Below are positions 11,637-23,180 of a stretch of DNA of 64,000 nucleotides, piece by piece. This DNA comes from Eulemur rufifrons (Eukaryota > Chordata > Mammalia > Primates > Lemuridae). A program made the position numbers and the translations under genes. The DNA is taken from NCBI RefSeq assembly GCF_041146395.1, contig NC_090984.1:127104280-127168279 (forward strand), given 5' to 3'. The first letter of the stretch is position 1, and the number at the start of each line of letters is the position of its first letter. The notes under the pieces are model-generated. The model did no database searches. It worked only from the letters and a program-made list of their open reading frames with translations, and was not told where the DNA came from.

Positions 11637-11982
11637 AGTTATTTATTATTTTTGGAGACAGAGTCTTGTTCTGTTGCCCGGGCTAGACTGCCGTGGCACC
11701 AGCCTGGCTCACAGCAACCTCATACTCCTGGGCTTAAGCAATCCTCCTGCCTCAGCCTCCCGTGTCACTGGGACTACAGGCATGCGCCACCATGCCCAGC
11801 TAATGGTTTTGTATATATAATTTTTTTGTTGTCAAGCTAATTTCTTTCTATTTTTTTTTTTCTTAGTAGAGACAGTGTCTAGGTCTTGCGCAGGCTGGTC
11901 TCGAACTCCTGACCTTGAGTGACCCTCCTGACTCGGTCTCCCAGAGTGCGAGTATTACAGGCGTGAGCCACTGCACCTGGCC
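11637..11982 (-). mobile_element. Alu-type SINE, minus strand
   Basis: Dimeric Alu-like SINE: GGCCAGGTGCAGTGGCTCACGC at the right end, a second monomer with GCTGAGGCAGGAGGATTGCTTAAGCCC, and an A-rich degenerate tail at 11637-11655. The middle has the long TTCTTT/TATATA linker typical of strepsirrhine Alus. It is flanked by TTTACACTT (11628-11636 and 11989-11997). The paired block C copy near 32340 has no insertion, so it arrived after that duplication. Confidence 0.88.
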
Positions 11983-13059
11983 TCAAAGTTTACACTTGTC
12001 CTTCCAAAATTCCTCCTCCTTTCTCCTTCCCTCTCCCTCCCTTTACCCAGGCAAGTGCTAATATAGTTTATGTTACTTCAGTTTTCACTCTCTAGAATTT
12101 ATGAGTGGAATCACGTAGCAGGTGCTTTTTGCTTCTTTGCTCACAGCACACACTGTGGACGTGGCCACGCTGCAGTGAGCATGACACAGTCATTGCTGTC
12201 AATGATGTAGTGTCCTAACACATCATTTGCAAAATATGCTTATTTAATTAAACTACTGGTTAATAGTTTGATCGTTTCCAATTTCTTGACATTAAGGATA
12301 AAGCTTATCCTCACCTGGGAGAAGTAGACAGCTGAGAAAAAGCTCTTCTTCTTACATCAGCCACAACAATAGCAACATCATCGTCATCTATAAAGCATGA
12401 CTGCGGGAGCTGCGGATTAGCAAATTTTATTTAATATTTCAAATAGCAGAAGTTATTTGACCAAGAACAAGCCTAATATCTGCGCAGAGACCAGGACTTG
12501 CAGGGAGAAACAGGACCAGAGCATTAGCTTATTAGGCACAGCCCAGCAGGCGGCATGTGGGCTGGGACAAGACGACACTGGACATAGGCACTGGATCGCG
12601 GGAAGCTGCACTTGCTAAAGGGATTGCAGTTTAAATTTTCCAGGGGCCAAGCAAACCCCCAGCACATACAGAATCATCTCTGCAGAGAAGCGTTTGCTCC
12701 TGAATGACCGACACAGCGTAGGAAACACAAAACCCTTTCATGGCACAAGGGTGTGGATTGCGGGTGGCTGATTCGTACTCCAAATATTGTACTGAAAGTT
12801 TATGGAGAACAGAAAAGTGAAAAAAATTAAGGCTTTAATTTGCATTGAATTCAGGTCCTGAGTCATCCCATTTCAGATGAACGAGACCTGGGCATTACAA
12901 GGAGACAACCTGGACTCCTGAGGAAGAAGAGTGACAGGCAGAGACAGGAAACCCCAGGATCTGAAAGGAAACCTCAGTTTCCCTCCGCACCTGGTCCTGA
13001 GCTCTGTGCTCAGGTTGTTCCCGGGCGCCCCCTGGCGGCCACGAGCGCCCCTGCAGGGA

Positions 13060-13098
13060 GGTCTGTGTCTGGGCTCACACTGATGTCCCCTCACTGTG
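13060..13098 (-). other. V-RSS retained by clan II pseudogene copy 1
   Basis: Heptamer CACAGTG (13098-13092), 23-bp spacer (13091-13069), nonamer ACACAGACC (13068-13060; one base from the VH3 nonamer here). The signal is well kept although the coding part is destroyed, so the pseudogene might still rearrange unproductively. Confidence 0.85.
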
Positions 13099-13420
13099 TG
13101 TCCACAGTGAATCCGGCCCTGTCCTTCGTGGGCACAGAGCTCAGCTGCAGGTTCTTGGACATTGGGGTACAACTGGTTCTTGGACATTGATCAGGACGTG
13201 GCAACTCAGCTCTGGAGGGACACGTTGTAATTTGTGCTCCCTACGTAGCATGTGTCCCTGACGCAGTCCCATGTCTTTCCCCAGGGCTGGCAGATGCAGC
13301 TCTAGCAGTAACCACATCATGTGATGAACAGTCCAGAGATGACCCAGGTCAGGGAGAGTGTCTGAGATGGCTTCACCAGCCCTGAGCCCGACTCCTGCAG
13401 CTGCACCTTGGAAGTGACAC
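13099..13420 (-). pseudogene. IGHV: IGHV clan II (VH4/VH6-like) pseudogene, copy 1
   Basis: V exon of a clan II heavy-chain V segment read from 13420 to 13099. After a C-C-T-A-A-G acceptor it gives [21 protein letters not shown], then ISG and a VH4-like [11 protein letters not shown]. Cys22 is Trp (TGG). Copy 1 has private stops in CDR1/FR2 (TGA in ITxCGYC, TAG in the WS motif). A CGA-to-TGA stop follows SLQS and another TGA lies in RVATSx; both of these are shared with copy 2 at 33900. The Trp36 position reads Cys. A 16-bp insertion from local duplication of GGTTCTTGGACATTG lies near 13155-13190, and the YYCAR end is lost. A possible leader-exon remnant lies near 13505-13550. No octamer was seen upstream. 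The gene is not functional. Confidence 0.9.
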
Positions 13421-15975
13421 CTTAGGACATGGAGCCTTAGTCCCCGCCAGCCATGTGCAGCAGTGGCCATCGCACCTGGTGCACGTCTGACCTCTGAGAC
13501 GCCTTGTGCAGCTGGCAGCAGGCCAAGGAGAGGACACAACAATCTCGTTTTCTTCTAGACCACAGCGCCGCCTTCCCCAGACACCCCGGCCTGTCTAAGG
13601 AGGGCGTTGTGACCTTACACAGCCCATTAGCAGATCTATTCTGTCCTGGAGACTGAGGAGAAATCTTCCCACGGGGAAGCCTCGTACTCACGCAGGGAAG
13701 GGACTGAGATCTGGCTCATTTGGGTCCTTCCTGCTTTCTTTCCCTGAACCTCCCATGTACTGGGGTTCCCGTCTCCCCTGAGAGATTGTTACGTTACCGC
13801 TGTTATGTGAGAGCCTGACCTGCCCTTCCCTCCATCCAAAAGGAGGTGACTGCAGAGGATGTTGCGTGGGAAAGGCCAGCTGGGCTGAATGGCGTCTGCT
13901 TCCAGCCCATACCTGAACCCTCCTTCTCTTATGTAGATCCCGACACAGCCGGGTCCCTCCCCACAACGTCTCCAGGAGTTTCCCCAGGCCTTTTTCTTCT
14001 TCCACACTCAGCGTGTCCTGGACATGCCACAGGCCTTCCCTGAGGTCTGTGGCCAGGCCCAGCCCTGCGAAGGGATTCCATCCCTCAGAGGGCACCAGGG
14101 AGGATGTCACTTGGAGAAGCTGGATGTTGTGTCCCCGAAAGAGCAGGACCTCAGCTGTGCAGCTCTGCCCAGAACAGGGCTCGGAGAATCTGCCAACATG
14201 GAAACAAGTGGCAGAAAACACTGGAAGAATATGATGTGAGTCCAGTTATGGGCATTTCCTTGGAATAGTGGAGCCGATTCCCAGGGATTCGGAACGGAGT
14301 GTGTTCAGGGAGGGTCTGTGGCTGAAGAGGAACACAAGACCGGACGAGAAGTGGCCACCACGCAGACTGCAGAAGATCGGGGGTCGGGGCAGGAATCAAC
14401 TCCTGACAGAACTCAGGAGTTTACAAAGTGTCTGATGTAACAACTTTCCCGATTTTATTGCATTTCACCAGTGATGTTAAATTGGACATTTCAGACCTGT
14501 ATTGACAACAGAAATAGAATGTGAAGTCTCCTCTCTGCCTGTTTTAAAACAGCCACAGGACATGCTGAAATGCTGTCAGAGAAAAATGATGCAGGATGCG
14601 GAGCCCGTGGCCCTCAGACCGCAGAGCCGGGCGGCCCCCCCTCTCCAGGGCCTGTCCTGGAAGCAGCCGTGGATGCCGTGAGCAGAAGAGACAGCGGAAC
14701 AAAAGATGGCACAGCAGTGACCAAGCACATTGACAGCAGTAGGTCCCTTCGTGTGCGATCAGCGAGAAGGCTCTGAAGAGAAGAAGTGCCCGATCCGCTC
14801 CCTACCCGGAAGTGTTCAGGGTGCGTGGACGGTGACAAGGCTGACACCCGTCAGTACCCGGGGGATGCCTTGCTGCTCTGTCGGTGAAACTCTGCTCACC
14901 AGGGGTCCAAGGTATTGGGTGTCAAGAGTGACACAGATTTTCCCAAACTCTCAGCTATTCCTTGTAACACATGAGCCTCAGGCGAATCACGTTCCTTGCT
15001 ACTTTTAAACAAGGCACTTTCAAGTTAAAGAGACTTTACCAAAGTGATTATAACGTCCCATGCACAGCAGATACTTCTGTAACCTTAATCAAACGTATCT
15101 CTCTGGTTTATACCGTTGACTATTCTATGATATTGGATGATAAACCCAGAAAATACCTGTATATCCTATTTTATATTGAGCAGGCTAAAATTTCCATAGA
15201 CATGATATAAAAGTTTGCACAAAAGTTATTGAAGTTCCAACACACTCTAATAGATGAAAGGGATCCACTACCCAACTTCCCTAAATTACTTAAAGCCAAA
15301 AGCAAAGGAAGGTCTCAAACCTACACCTGAATGTTCTCGACACCTGAGAACAGCCAACTGAATTGTTGTCCCTCACTGTCTCCTAATTCCTAATCGCAAT
15401 ACCCCCCTGCCACCAATGCCCTGATGCCACTGTGTTGGGGGAGAGAGTCCGTGCCCTGCCCTCCTCAGCGCGCGCTAGGATGGGGCAGGCAGTCACTGCG
15501 GGCCTTCTCGAGGGCAGGCTCGGTTCCTGACCCACTGTCCGCTTCCACCCTCCCTAGAGCGGCCTCTTTTCCCAGGCACCATCGTTTGCCTTCCTTGGAA
15601 TTCCACAAATGAGTCGGCAAGTTATGGCACCAGAATAATAGATGCATGTCTGTATCAATTTGTCAAAACCCACAGAAGTGACAGCACCAATGGCGAAACC
15701 AAATTCAAGCTGTGGATTTTGGGTAATGATGATGTGTCAACGTAGGTTCGTCCATTGCAACCTATTTATGAACCTGTCACGGTGTGTCCACACCGAGGAA
15801 GTTCCCACGTGGGCAGGCCGCAAGTAAACGGGAACTCTCTGGACCTTCTCTCGATGTTACTGTGAACTTAAAACCACCATAAAATAAATTTCATTTAAAA
15901 GAAATAAGAAAGACATTTTGGCCATTTCTTATGTGTTAAAAGGCATGTACCATGTGATTAAGAATTCTTACTCCA

Positions 15976-16316
<341 letters not shown>

Positions 16317-16595
16317 AATTCTTACTCCAATTTATTTACCCAACTGATGTTAAAACTCTTGTTCACGTTAATAACTTAATGGAAATGCTTGTACTAGCGT
16401 TATTAGCTTGAGTCTTCTGTAATTCTCTAAGCTCTGTTGATACGGTGACAACTGAATGAAATCTTTGCAATGTAATTAGACTGCATACACGTGTCACATA
16501 TTCCTTTTCCTCAACTAACTAACCCATGTTGGGAAACATTTCAACCTAATGTCCCTCATCATTTTCTCATCCCCAGCACAGCTACGTCTCCCTCA

Positions 16596-16634
16596 GGGTT
16601 TCTGACCCCTCAGGATGTGGGTTGTCACACTGTG
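16596..16634 (-). other. 23-bp-spacer V-RSS of VH1 copy 2
   Basis: Heptamer CACAGTG (16634-16628), 23-bp spacer (16627-16605), nonamer CAGAAACCC (16604-16596). Confidence 0.95.
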
Positions 16635-17069
16635 TCTCTCGCACAGTAATACACGGCCGTGTCCTCGGGTCTCAGACTGCTCAGCTCCATGAAGGCTGTG
16701 CTGCTGGACGTGTCCCTGGTCATGGTGACTCTGCCCTGGAACTTCTGTGCGTAGTTTGTTGCTCCATTGCTAGGGTCGATCCGTCCCATCCCCTCCAGCC
16801 CTTGTCCAGGGGCCTGTCTCACCCATTCCATGTAGTAGCTGGTGAAGGTGTATCCGGAAGCCTTGCAGGACACCTTCACGGAGGCCCCAGGTGGCCTCAC
16901 CTCAGCCCCGGACTGCACCAGCTGGACCTGGGAGCGGGCGCCTGTGCAGAGGAGACAGGACTGGGTGAGACCCCCTGGCTGGGTCCGGGCCCCTCCTCAC
17001 CCTGGGACTGGGGAGCCCCTCACCTGTCGCTGCTGCCACCAGGAAGAGGATCCTCCAGGCCCAGTCCAT
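16635..17069 (-). CDS. IGHV1: IGHV1-like variable segment, intact (VH1 copy 2; Gly at position 47)
   Basis: Paired duplicate of the segment at 2301-2735. Leader exon 17069-17024 encodes [15 protein letters not shown]. The intron is 82 nt. V exon 16941-16635 (307 nt) begins [11 protein letters not shown] after G-A-R-S. Cys22, Trp36 (MEWVRQ) and Cys92 are present and the frame is open. CDR1 is SYYME and CDR2 is [17 protein letters not shown], so the two copies differ most in the CDRs. FR2 reads GLEGMG, where VH1 genes and copy 1 have GLEWMG: a TGG-to-GGG change replaces the conserved Kabat Trp47 of the VH/VL interface. FR3 [19 protein letters not shown] is more canonical than copy 1. A longer in-frame ATG exists upstream of the leader (MEKPL...), but the M-D-W start matches the family. 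Probably functional, with possibly altered light-chain pairing. Confidence 0.95.
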
Positions 17070-17176
17070 GGTGAGTAGCTGAGCTGCCAGGGGCTTCTCC
17101 ACAGCAGGGACGTGGTGGTGGGGTGAGGCTCTCGGGGCGCAGGCATAGCTGTATGTACCCCAGCAGACCTCAGGCC

Positions 17177-17193
17177 ATTTGCATATTCATGAG
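17177..17193 (-). promoter_or_regulatory. VH1 promoter: heptamer CTCATGA plus octamer ATGCAAAT
   Basis: CTCATGA (17193-17187) then, after two bases, ATGCAAAT (17184-17177) on the minus strand, identical to the site upstream of the paired VH1 at 2301. The octamer is 108 bases upstream of the leader ATG. Confidence 0.93.
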
Positions 17194-18119
17194 GCAGGAC
17201 GTTTCATAGCCCTAGACCTGCCCCAGTGTGAGAAAGAGAACCGAGATGATGCGGGGGCCACGCAACAGGGCGATACCGAGGACAGGTGTCCCTGCAACCC
17301 CCTTGACTCCATGTGCACAGAGGTCCTCCCACTGAGGGACAAGCCGCCAAACACATGTTCTTCACTGTGAACCCACATGGGAAATGCACGGAGAGCCCTG
17401 GGACCATCTGTGCCATTTTATACCCAAAGGTCTTGTCCTTTGGATCCGTGAGTTCCCTGAAATTTTCTGCCCATTTGTATATAAAAATGTTCCCTTGCCC
17501 CCAGCTGCTTACTCTTAGCACATGCAGGAGGGCTAGAGACGCTTTGTAAATGTGGCTTTCATTAAAATATTGTGTTACTTAAACACAGCTGTGGAGGAAT
17601 AATACATCATATAAAATTCTTGTTTTCGGTTTTTTAAAAAAGGAAGAGCCAGTCCCCAGGAGGAACCCCTCCCCACCTCCTGTGCGCCTGCTGCTGGCGG
17701 CAGCCTGTGCTGGGTGCTCCTGAGCGCCCCCTGCAGCCCAGCCCTTCCGGCAGGGGAGGTTCCTTCTGGGCTTGCAGAGCATCTTCCTCCCAGTGTCCCA
17801 GCCCAGGGTGACCTGGCTGTGCCCTGGGTCCCATGCTCCTTCACTGACAGCATGTGCTTTTGACTGGAAAGGGTGAACTGGCCTTTCTAAACCCAGGGAG
17901 CTCTGCAGGGAGGCCCCAAGCAAGGATTCTGTGAGAGCCTCGGGGAGTCCCTTCCCTGGAGCTCCACAGGCCCTGGCCCGGCCACAGCCACAGTGGTGCA
18001 GAAACCCGCGGGGCTTGGCAGAAGCCTCGTATCTCCTTGAAGTTCTTCTGGTTAAATGTCACTTTAACCCACAGCTCATGGGCCTGGCTCAGAGCTGGCC
18101 ACACAACTACTGATCCTGC

Positions 18120-18310
18120 AGGGCACAAACGCACACACACACTCACACACACACACACAGTAACACACACACTCACACACACACACACAGTCACAACACA
18201 CACTCACACACACTAATACTCTCACACACACTCACACACACACTCACACACACACACTAACACACTCACACACTCACACACACACTCACACACACACACA
18301 CACACACACT
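18120..18310. repeat. Expanded (CA)n/CTCACACA repeat, block A2
   Basis: About 190 bp of CA repeats with CTCACACA, AGTAACACAC and CTAACACACT variants, some arranged in longer units that repeat. It corresponds to the 75-bp tract at 3780-3857. Confidence 0.95.
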
Positions 18311-19858
18311 GTGGCCCGCGTTCACAGCAGCCGGAGTGGTACTTCCCTTCTTCCCTGCATGTGGCACATGGGCCGAGCCCACACACTGACCCTGGGCCTG
18401 GGTATGTGCCCTTGTCAGACAGACAACAGCAAACACCTCACAACGGGAGAAAGGGACCTGCCCACGCTGTGGGTTTGCCTGTTCTCCCGGCTAGAGGGAC
18501 CCTGCAGATGCCCCTGGGTGGGGCCAGGTTTGCCCCTGGAGGGCCACAGCTGGCAGAGCCATGTGCAGTCAGTGCAGCCAACACCGAGCTGCCCGGACTG
18601 TGGGGAGGGCCACCCTGGCCCTGCAGCCCAGCAGGCCCCCTCTCAGGGACACAGCCAGGAGCCGGAGGGCAGGGCCCTGGGGACCTGGATGGGGCATCTC
18701 CCCAGGTGGAGAAGCAAGAACTGATCTTGGAAGAGGGGACTCTGGAGGGAGAGCTGGGAAGGTCCGAGTCCCTGAGACCAGGGCCTGGGATGGGCCACCA
18801 CCTCCTGCTTCCCCCATGGGGCATCTATTGTGGGCCATGTCCCTGTCCCATCTGGGCAGGGGGGATCCACGGGGTGACTGTCTTTTGCTTTTTACTTCTC
18901 AAGTCCAGGAGCAGAAGAGCCGCACTTGAAAACCACAGTGGAGGAGACACGTCTGCTTCCTGGTCCTGGCTGCAGTTGATGCTGCACATGGACCCAGTGT
19001 CTCCGCTGGGGTGAGCAGGGGCTGCACGTGGCCTGGGGAGGACGCGGGTGATTGTACCAAGGTCCTGGATCCCCCATCCCGTAGCAGGGCCCTTTGCAAT
19101 GTGACTTCCTGGTGCCTCCTGCCCAGAGGAGGGGGCTGTGTCTGGCCCCAAACACAGGCTGTGCCCAGGGACTCCCTGGTGCCAACCACAGAGGTCATGA
19201 AGGTGCAGGGACGCTAGGTGTCCCCACTTCACTGCTGCCCAGGACACTGAGGAGACCAGTAGGGGTGTGAGCCGGGGCTGGGGGCCCCTGGGAACCCACA
19301 ACTGAGGGGAGTGAGGCCCTGATAATTCAGAGCAGGAGCTGTCGGCCAGCTCAGGTGGTGCTGCTGAGCCGGGTCAGCTCCTGGGTGGGCAGCAGCCGGG
19401 TGAGTGTGGTTCCTGCCCTGTGAGGGAGGCCAGGCTTCCCCAGGGCTCCCTCCTCACCAGCAAGGAAGGTGGCATTGACCATCCTGGTGTGCCCAGCCTG
19501 CTGTTCATCTCCCCTTCCTGACCTCCTCCTGGCCCCCAGGCCCTGCATCTGACACAGGGGCCGAGGCACTTCCTAGTCACCCCTGCACTTGCCCAAGCCC
19601 AGGGCGCTGCAGGAGAGACCTGGGTCTCCCTGGTTCTGTATCTGGATGAGCCCAAGGGATTCCCAAGGAAATGCTGAATATTTCCATGGGGGGAAGAGAA
19701 ACTTTGCAAATACCACAAAGGATGAGAAAGAAATGAGTGTGAGGTTGATGAGAGAGGGGTGCTGAGCATGTAGCTGCCAGAGGGTCCAAGTTCCTCTAGT
19801 GACCTCGGTTTTGTCCCCCTGTGTCTGGGCTCCCTACGTTCTCCTGCTCAGATAGACT

Positions 19859-20320
19859 TGTTATGGTCTGAGACGCGAGAAATGACCACCTAAAGACTGA
19901 ATTGAGCCAAATCAGGAATCTCTGTTAGCTGGCCAGCGACTACTCTCTGCACCACCAAAGGCAGCACAGAGAGCAGCAGGCAGCCTTTGAAATGGAAAGT
20001 TTTTATATTGTAAGTTTGTGGGTGGAAAAGTATTAAGATTGAGCAAGCACGTGTACAAGAAGCCTTGAGTGAGCATTACGTCATTTTCTTATCTTTGGTG
20101 TGACAGGATCTGGGCCATATCTTGTTCATGCAAAACATGAGTGTTGTAATCGCTTCATGCAAAACGTGGGGCTGGAATGATTTTACGCAGAACATGGGTG
20201 TTGTAGTCACTTAGGGGTTTCTGTGTTGGGGGTACTGTCTTGAGTAAGCAGGAGCAAGCAGGTTTACAGAAGCAGAATGGCAGATTAGTGACTTTTCGAT
20301 GCGAAACTCAGACTGTAACA
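19859..20320 (-). mobile_element. 3' LTR of ERV, copy in block A2
   Basis: A 462-bp LTR with TG...CA ends, collinear with 5412-5872, followed on the right by the polypurine tract and the Env tail remnant. It was duplicated with block A; it is not an independent insertion, since the flanking sequence (TCCTGCTCAGATAGACT) is the same in both. Confidence 0.88.
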
Positions 20321-21838
20321 TTCCCCACTGGTTATTAGGAAGAATCAAATCATTGATTCTTTGGTATTAACATCACAAACATGTTGATAGTGGGTTTGGA
20401 GGACCATAAGTTTGACAGCTTGAACTCTTTGTTTAACATAAGAAATGAGGCTGTTTATGAGCCAGGGGCCAAGGAGCAGTGTCAGCAGAATGGGAATAAC
20501 CGGTTTTGTTATGGCTGACAAAAGTGTTGTCATCCACGGGGATTAGGAATGCTAGAGATGACAAGTGCTTTTAAACTTACCCCCCCTTTTTTGATGTTTA
20601 TAGTACTGTAATATACATCAATACATAGTGTCAAAAATGATCTTGCAAACAATCTATTTTAACCTTTTTTTGGCTATCTGTATCACCCTGTCCTTCACAT
20701 AAATGTTTTAAGTAAATAAGGTGTTTAGCTTATTTCTAAGGATTTATCTTGTAAGTACGGAGTGGAATTTTGAGTTTAAAGGGCAGTATTCCCTCCCAGC
20801 CCAGGAAGAGGGGGAGGAGGCCACTCAGAGACATGTCTTCAGAGGCAGCAGAGTGGCGGGACCTTGGACAGGCTCTAGCCCAGCCTTTGCTGAGGCTCTC
20901 CGGGTCTGTCTAATTATGACAGTGTCATTTATTGTCTTTGTAAGCACCTAAGTGTAGTTTACAAGCTGATGGGGGGGGTGTCATCTGCTGGATTAAAACA
21001 GATAACTGGGAGGAACCAGAGGAGTCTCTGGAAAGTCTTATCTTTAGTGGGTCCTCGGTGGGCTGGGCATCCATTTCTTGGGGAGTTGATCTGGGGTCGC
21101 CTTTTGATCTGCTTGTGGTGGATCCAGTGGTTCTTTCCGGGAACCCTCACGGCTGTTGGCGTGGTGAGGGTCACTGGCAGGGATCCAGTCCACCTGGCCT
21201 CTAAGCTGGCAGGTGGAAGTTTTCTTATCCAAACGAGGTTTCCAGCCTGTACCTGTAATAGAGCTTTCTCGGGAGTGGGGTTAGTCGGCTGAACATGATT
21301 TTACATAGGGTTGTGCTTTTGACATACGGAGTGTATCTGGTGTTTAGTAGGGCAAAGGGGAGGAGGCTTACTCAGTCTGCGCCAGGCTCCAGCTTTAATT
21401 TGTTTAATGTTTTTTAAAGTTTTATTTATCCTTTGTATCCATCCTGAACTCTGAGGCCTATAAGCACAGTGCAATTTAATAATTGAGTCGTTTGGGCAAT
21501 GAACGCCGGGCCATGGTTGGACCCCAGTGCAAGTGGGAGGCCAAATCGGGGAACAGTTTCAGTCACTAACTTTTTTGAAACTACCTGTGTTGTCTCTGAC
21601 CTCATAGGAAAAGTTTTCACTCATCTAGAGAAAGAATAAATATAAGCAGGTAGTGATATCTGTATTTGTCTAGTTTCACTTTTGTAAAGTCCACTTTTCA
21701 CTGTTCCCCTGGAGCTTGTCACCTTTACCTGGTCCCGAAGGGGGAGATTAGTGCTTTTACCTGAATTGACTTGTGCACAGGTGAGACACCTCGTTGTTAC
21801 CTGCTGGGCCATCTGATGTAGCCAAGGAATGTAGTAGT
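20321..21838 (-). mobile_element. ERV internal fragment, copy in block A2 (truncated)
   Basis: Collinear with 5873-7405 of the first copy. It holds the Env transmembrane/tail remnant (about 20345-20500), the integrase C-terminal domain (about 21240-21050), the integrase core (21620-21430) and part of the integrase zinc domain (to about 21838). All are broken: for example a one-base change splits the Env tail frame near 20515. ERV sequence stops abruptly at 21838, where copy 1 continues into RNase H and RT. This marks the edge of the duplicated block or a later deletion joined to an L1 fragment. Confidence 0.83.
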
Positions 21839-21840
21839 CC

Positions 21841-21970
21841 ATCACCTCAAATATTTGTTCTTTCTTTGTAGTGAGGATATTTAAAATCCTGTGTTTCAGT
21901 TATTTTCAAATACACATTATTATTAACTTTACTAACTGTAGTTATACTGTGCAACAGAACAGAGAGCAGT
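21841..21970 (+). mobile_element. L1 3' UTR fragment
   Basis: TCACCTCAAATATTTGTTCTTTC... through ACTGTAGTTATACTGTGCAACAGAACA resembles the 3' UTR of older primate L1 (L1M/L1PB type). It abuts the truncated ERV at 21838 and is not present beside the first ERV copy. Confidence 0.6.
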
Positions 21971-23180
21971 CTATGAATGACCCAGTTAGAAATCCAAAAT
22001 ATACTAAAATAATATATGGTAAATATAACGGGGTGTCGTCTGGGTTTTTATCCTCTTCAACAAAAGCTGTAAGTATCTTAGAGCAGAAATTCACTCGTTG
22101 ACAATATTGCATATTGTTAATACTGAAGCACAGATTAGTATTAAAGCTAGGAATCCCATAAAAAGTTTTTAAAAAGTATCCCTATATCATTATGGTTTTT
22201 GCCATATGTAATAAGGACAAAGAGGTACACCTCACCTTAAACACTGTAAGGATTTCCTTGCCTAAATCACCATGGTGATAGCACACATTGTTCCAAAATA
22301 TTCTACTGAGGTCTTGGATGCTCTGGCCCACTGAGTGGCGACTTAAAATTAAATTGCTTCATTATGACTTACTCTCAGGTATGAGAAAACAAGACCCCAT
22401 GTATCACCTCCTTAAAATAGTAAATACAGGCTGATGTGAGTTAAAATAGACTGTTCAAAGGTGAAACCCGTTGTGGGCGAGCAGTTTAGAACAGAGGAGA
22501 TTAACCCAGCTGCGTCTGCTGTGGCCGTCCCCATTTGCTGTGTTTCACTGGGAGAGAATGAAGCATCTCACGGTAGGTGACTGCAAACGTCATGTTGTGG
22601 CTCTGCACACTGTCACCACATGCATCTTACTGAAATAGCTGACTTCTTTCCATCAGCAACTGGGAAACATTTTTCTCTTGTAGATTTGGTTGCTCTGCTC
22701 TGATAGGGGCATATTTAAACAGGCTTCCAGCCACAGATTAGAAAATTCATTGAAAAAAGAACCTATAAATGCAAGTAAATATAAAATAATCAAGAATTAC
22801 TTCAAACATATACTATTGCCTTGAGCAAATGAACTAAGAAAATAAGCATGTTGCTAACTCTAGATATGAACGTTCAAAGCTGCGATATTGTGAAGAGAGG
22901 ATTCCGCGCAGACTTGAGTTGTCCCTGCACGGATCACACTTTCCCACGATACACACGTGCGGCCACGCCCATCCACGCCATCCGTTCCTGCCGTGCGTCA
23001 GCTGTGCTGCTTCTGCACACACATGATCTCATCTAACAGGTCCGGGGTGGCGTCTCCCCCACAGTGCTGCTGCCTCCCCCTCTCCTCCAACTGTGGTGCC
23101 CACTCATTTAAGGAACAGCCTCTCTCAAGCCCTCACGGGAGCCCCCCAGGCTGATTTCTGGGCTCCTCACTTTGTTCCAG
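21971..23180. other. Unassigned non-coding DNA
   Basis: AT-rich to about 22850 and then ordinary composition. I see no V segment, no RSS, no repeat I can name and no supported open frame. It is not obviously repeated elsewhere in the window. Confidence 0.6.

Larger units (their letters stand above)
9960..14010. repeat. Segmental duplication block C, copy 1 (VH3 + clan II pseudogene)
   Basis: Collinear with about 30680-34795: VH3 gene, promoter, 5' flank (11080-13059, interrupted here by the Alu at 11637) and clan II pseudogene. 12000-13059 is unique-looking non-coding DNA matching 32340-33350. In copy 2 an extra VH3-like 3' flank segment lies before the pseudogene (33400-33860); copy 1 is shorter there. 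Confidence 0.9.

Noticed and set aside
18120..18310. Regular repeat array considered as CRISPR-like
   Set aside because: It is a vertebrate microsatellite; units are 2-8 bp without unique spacers.
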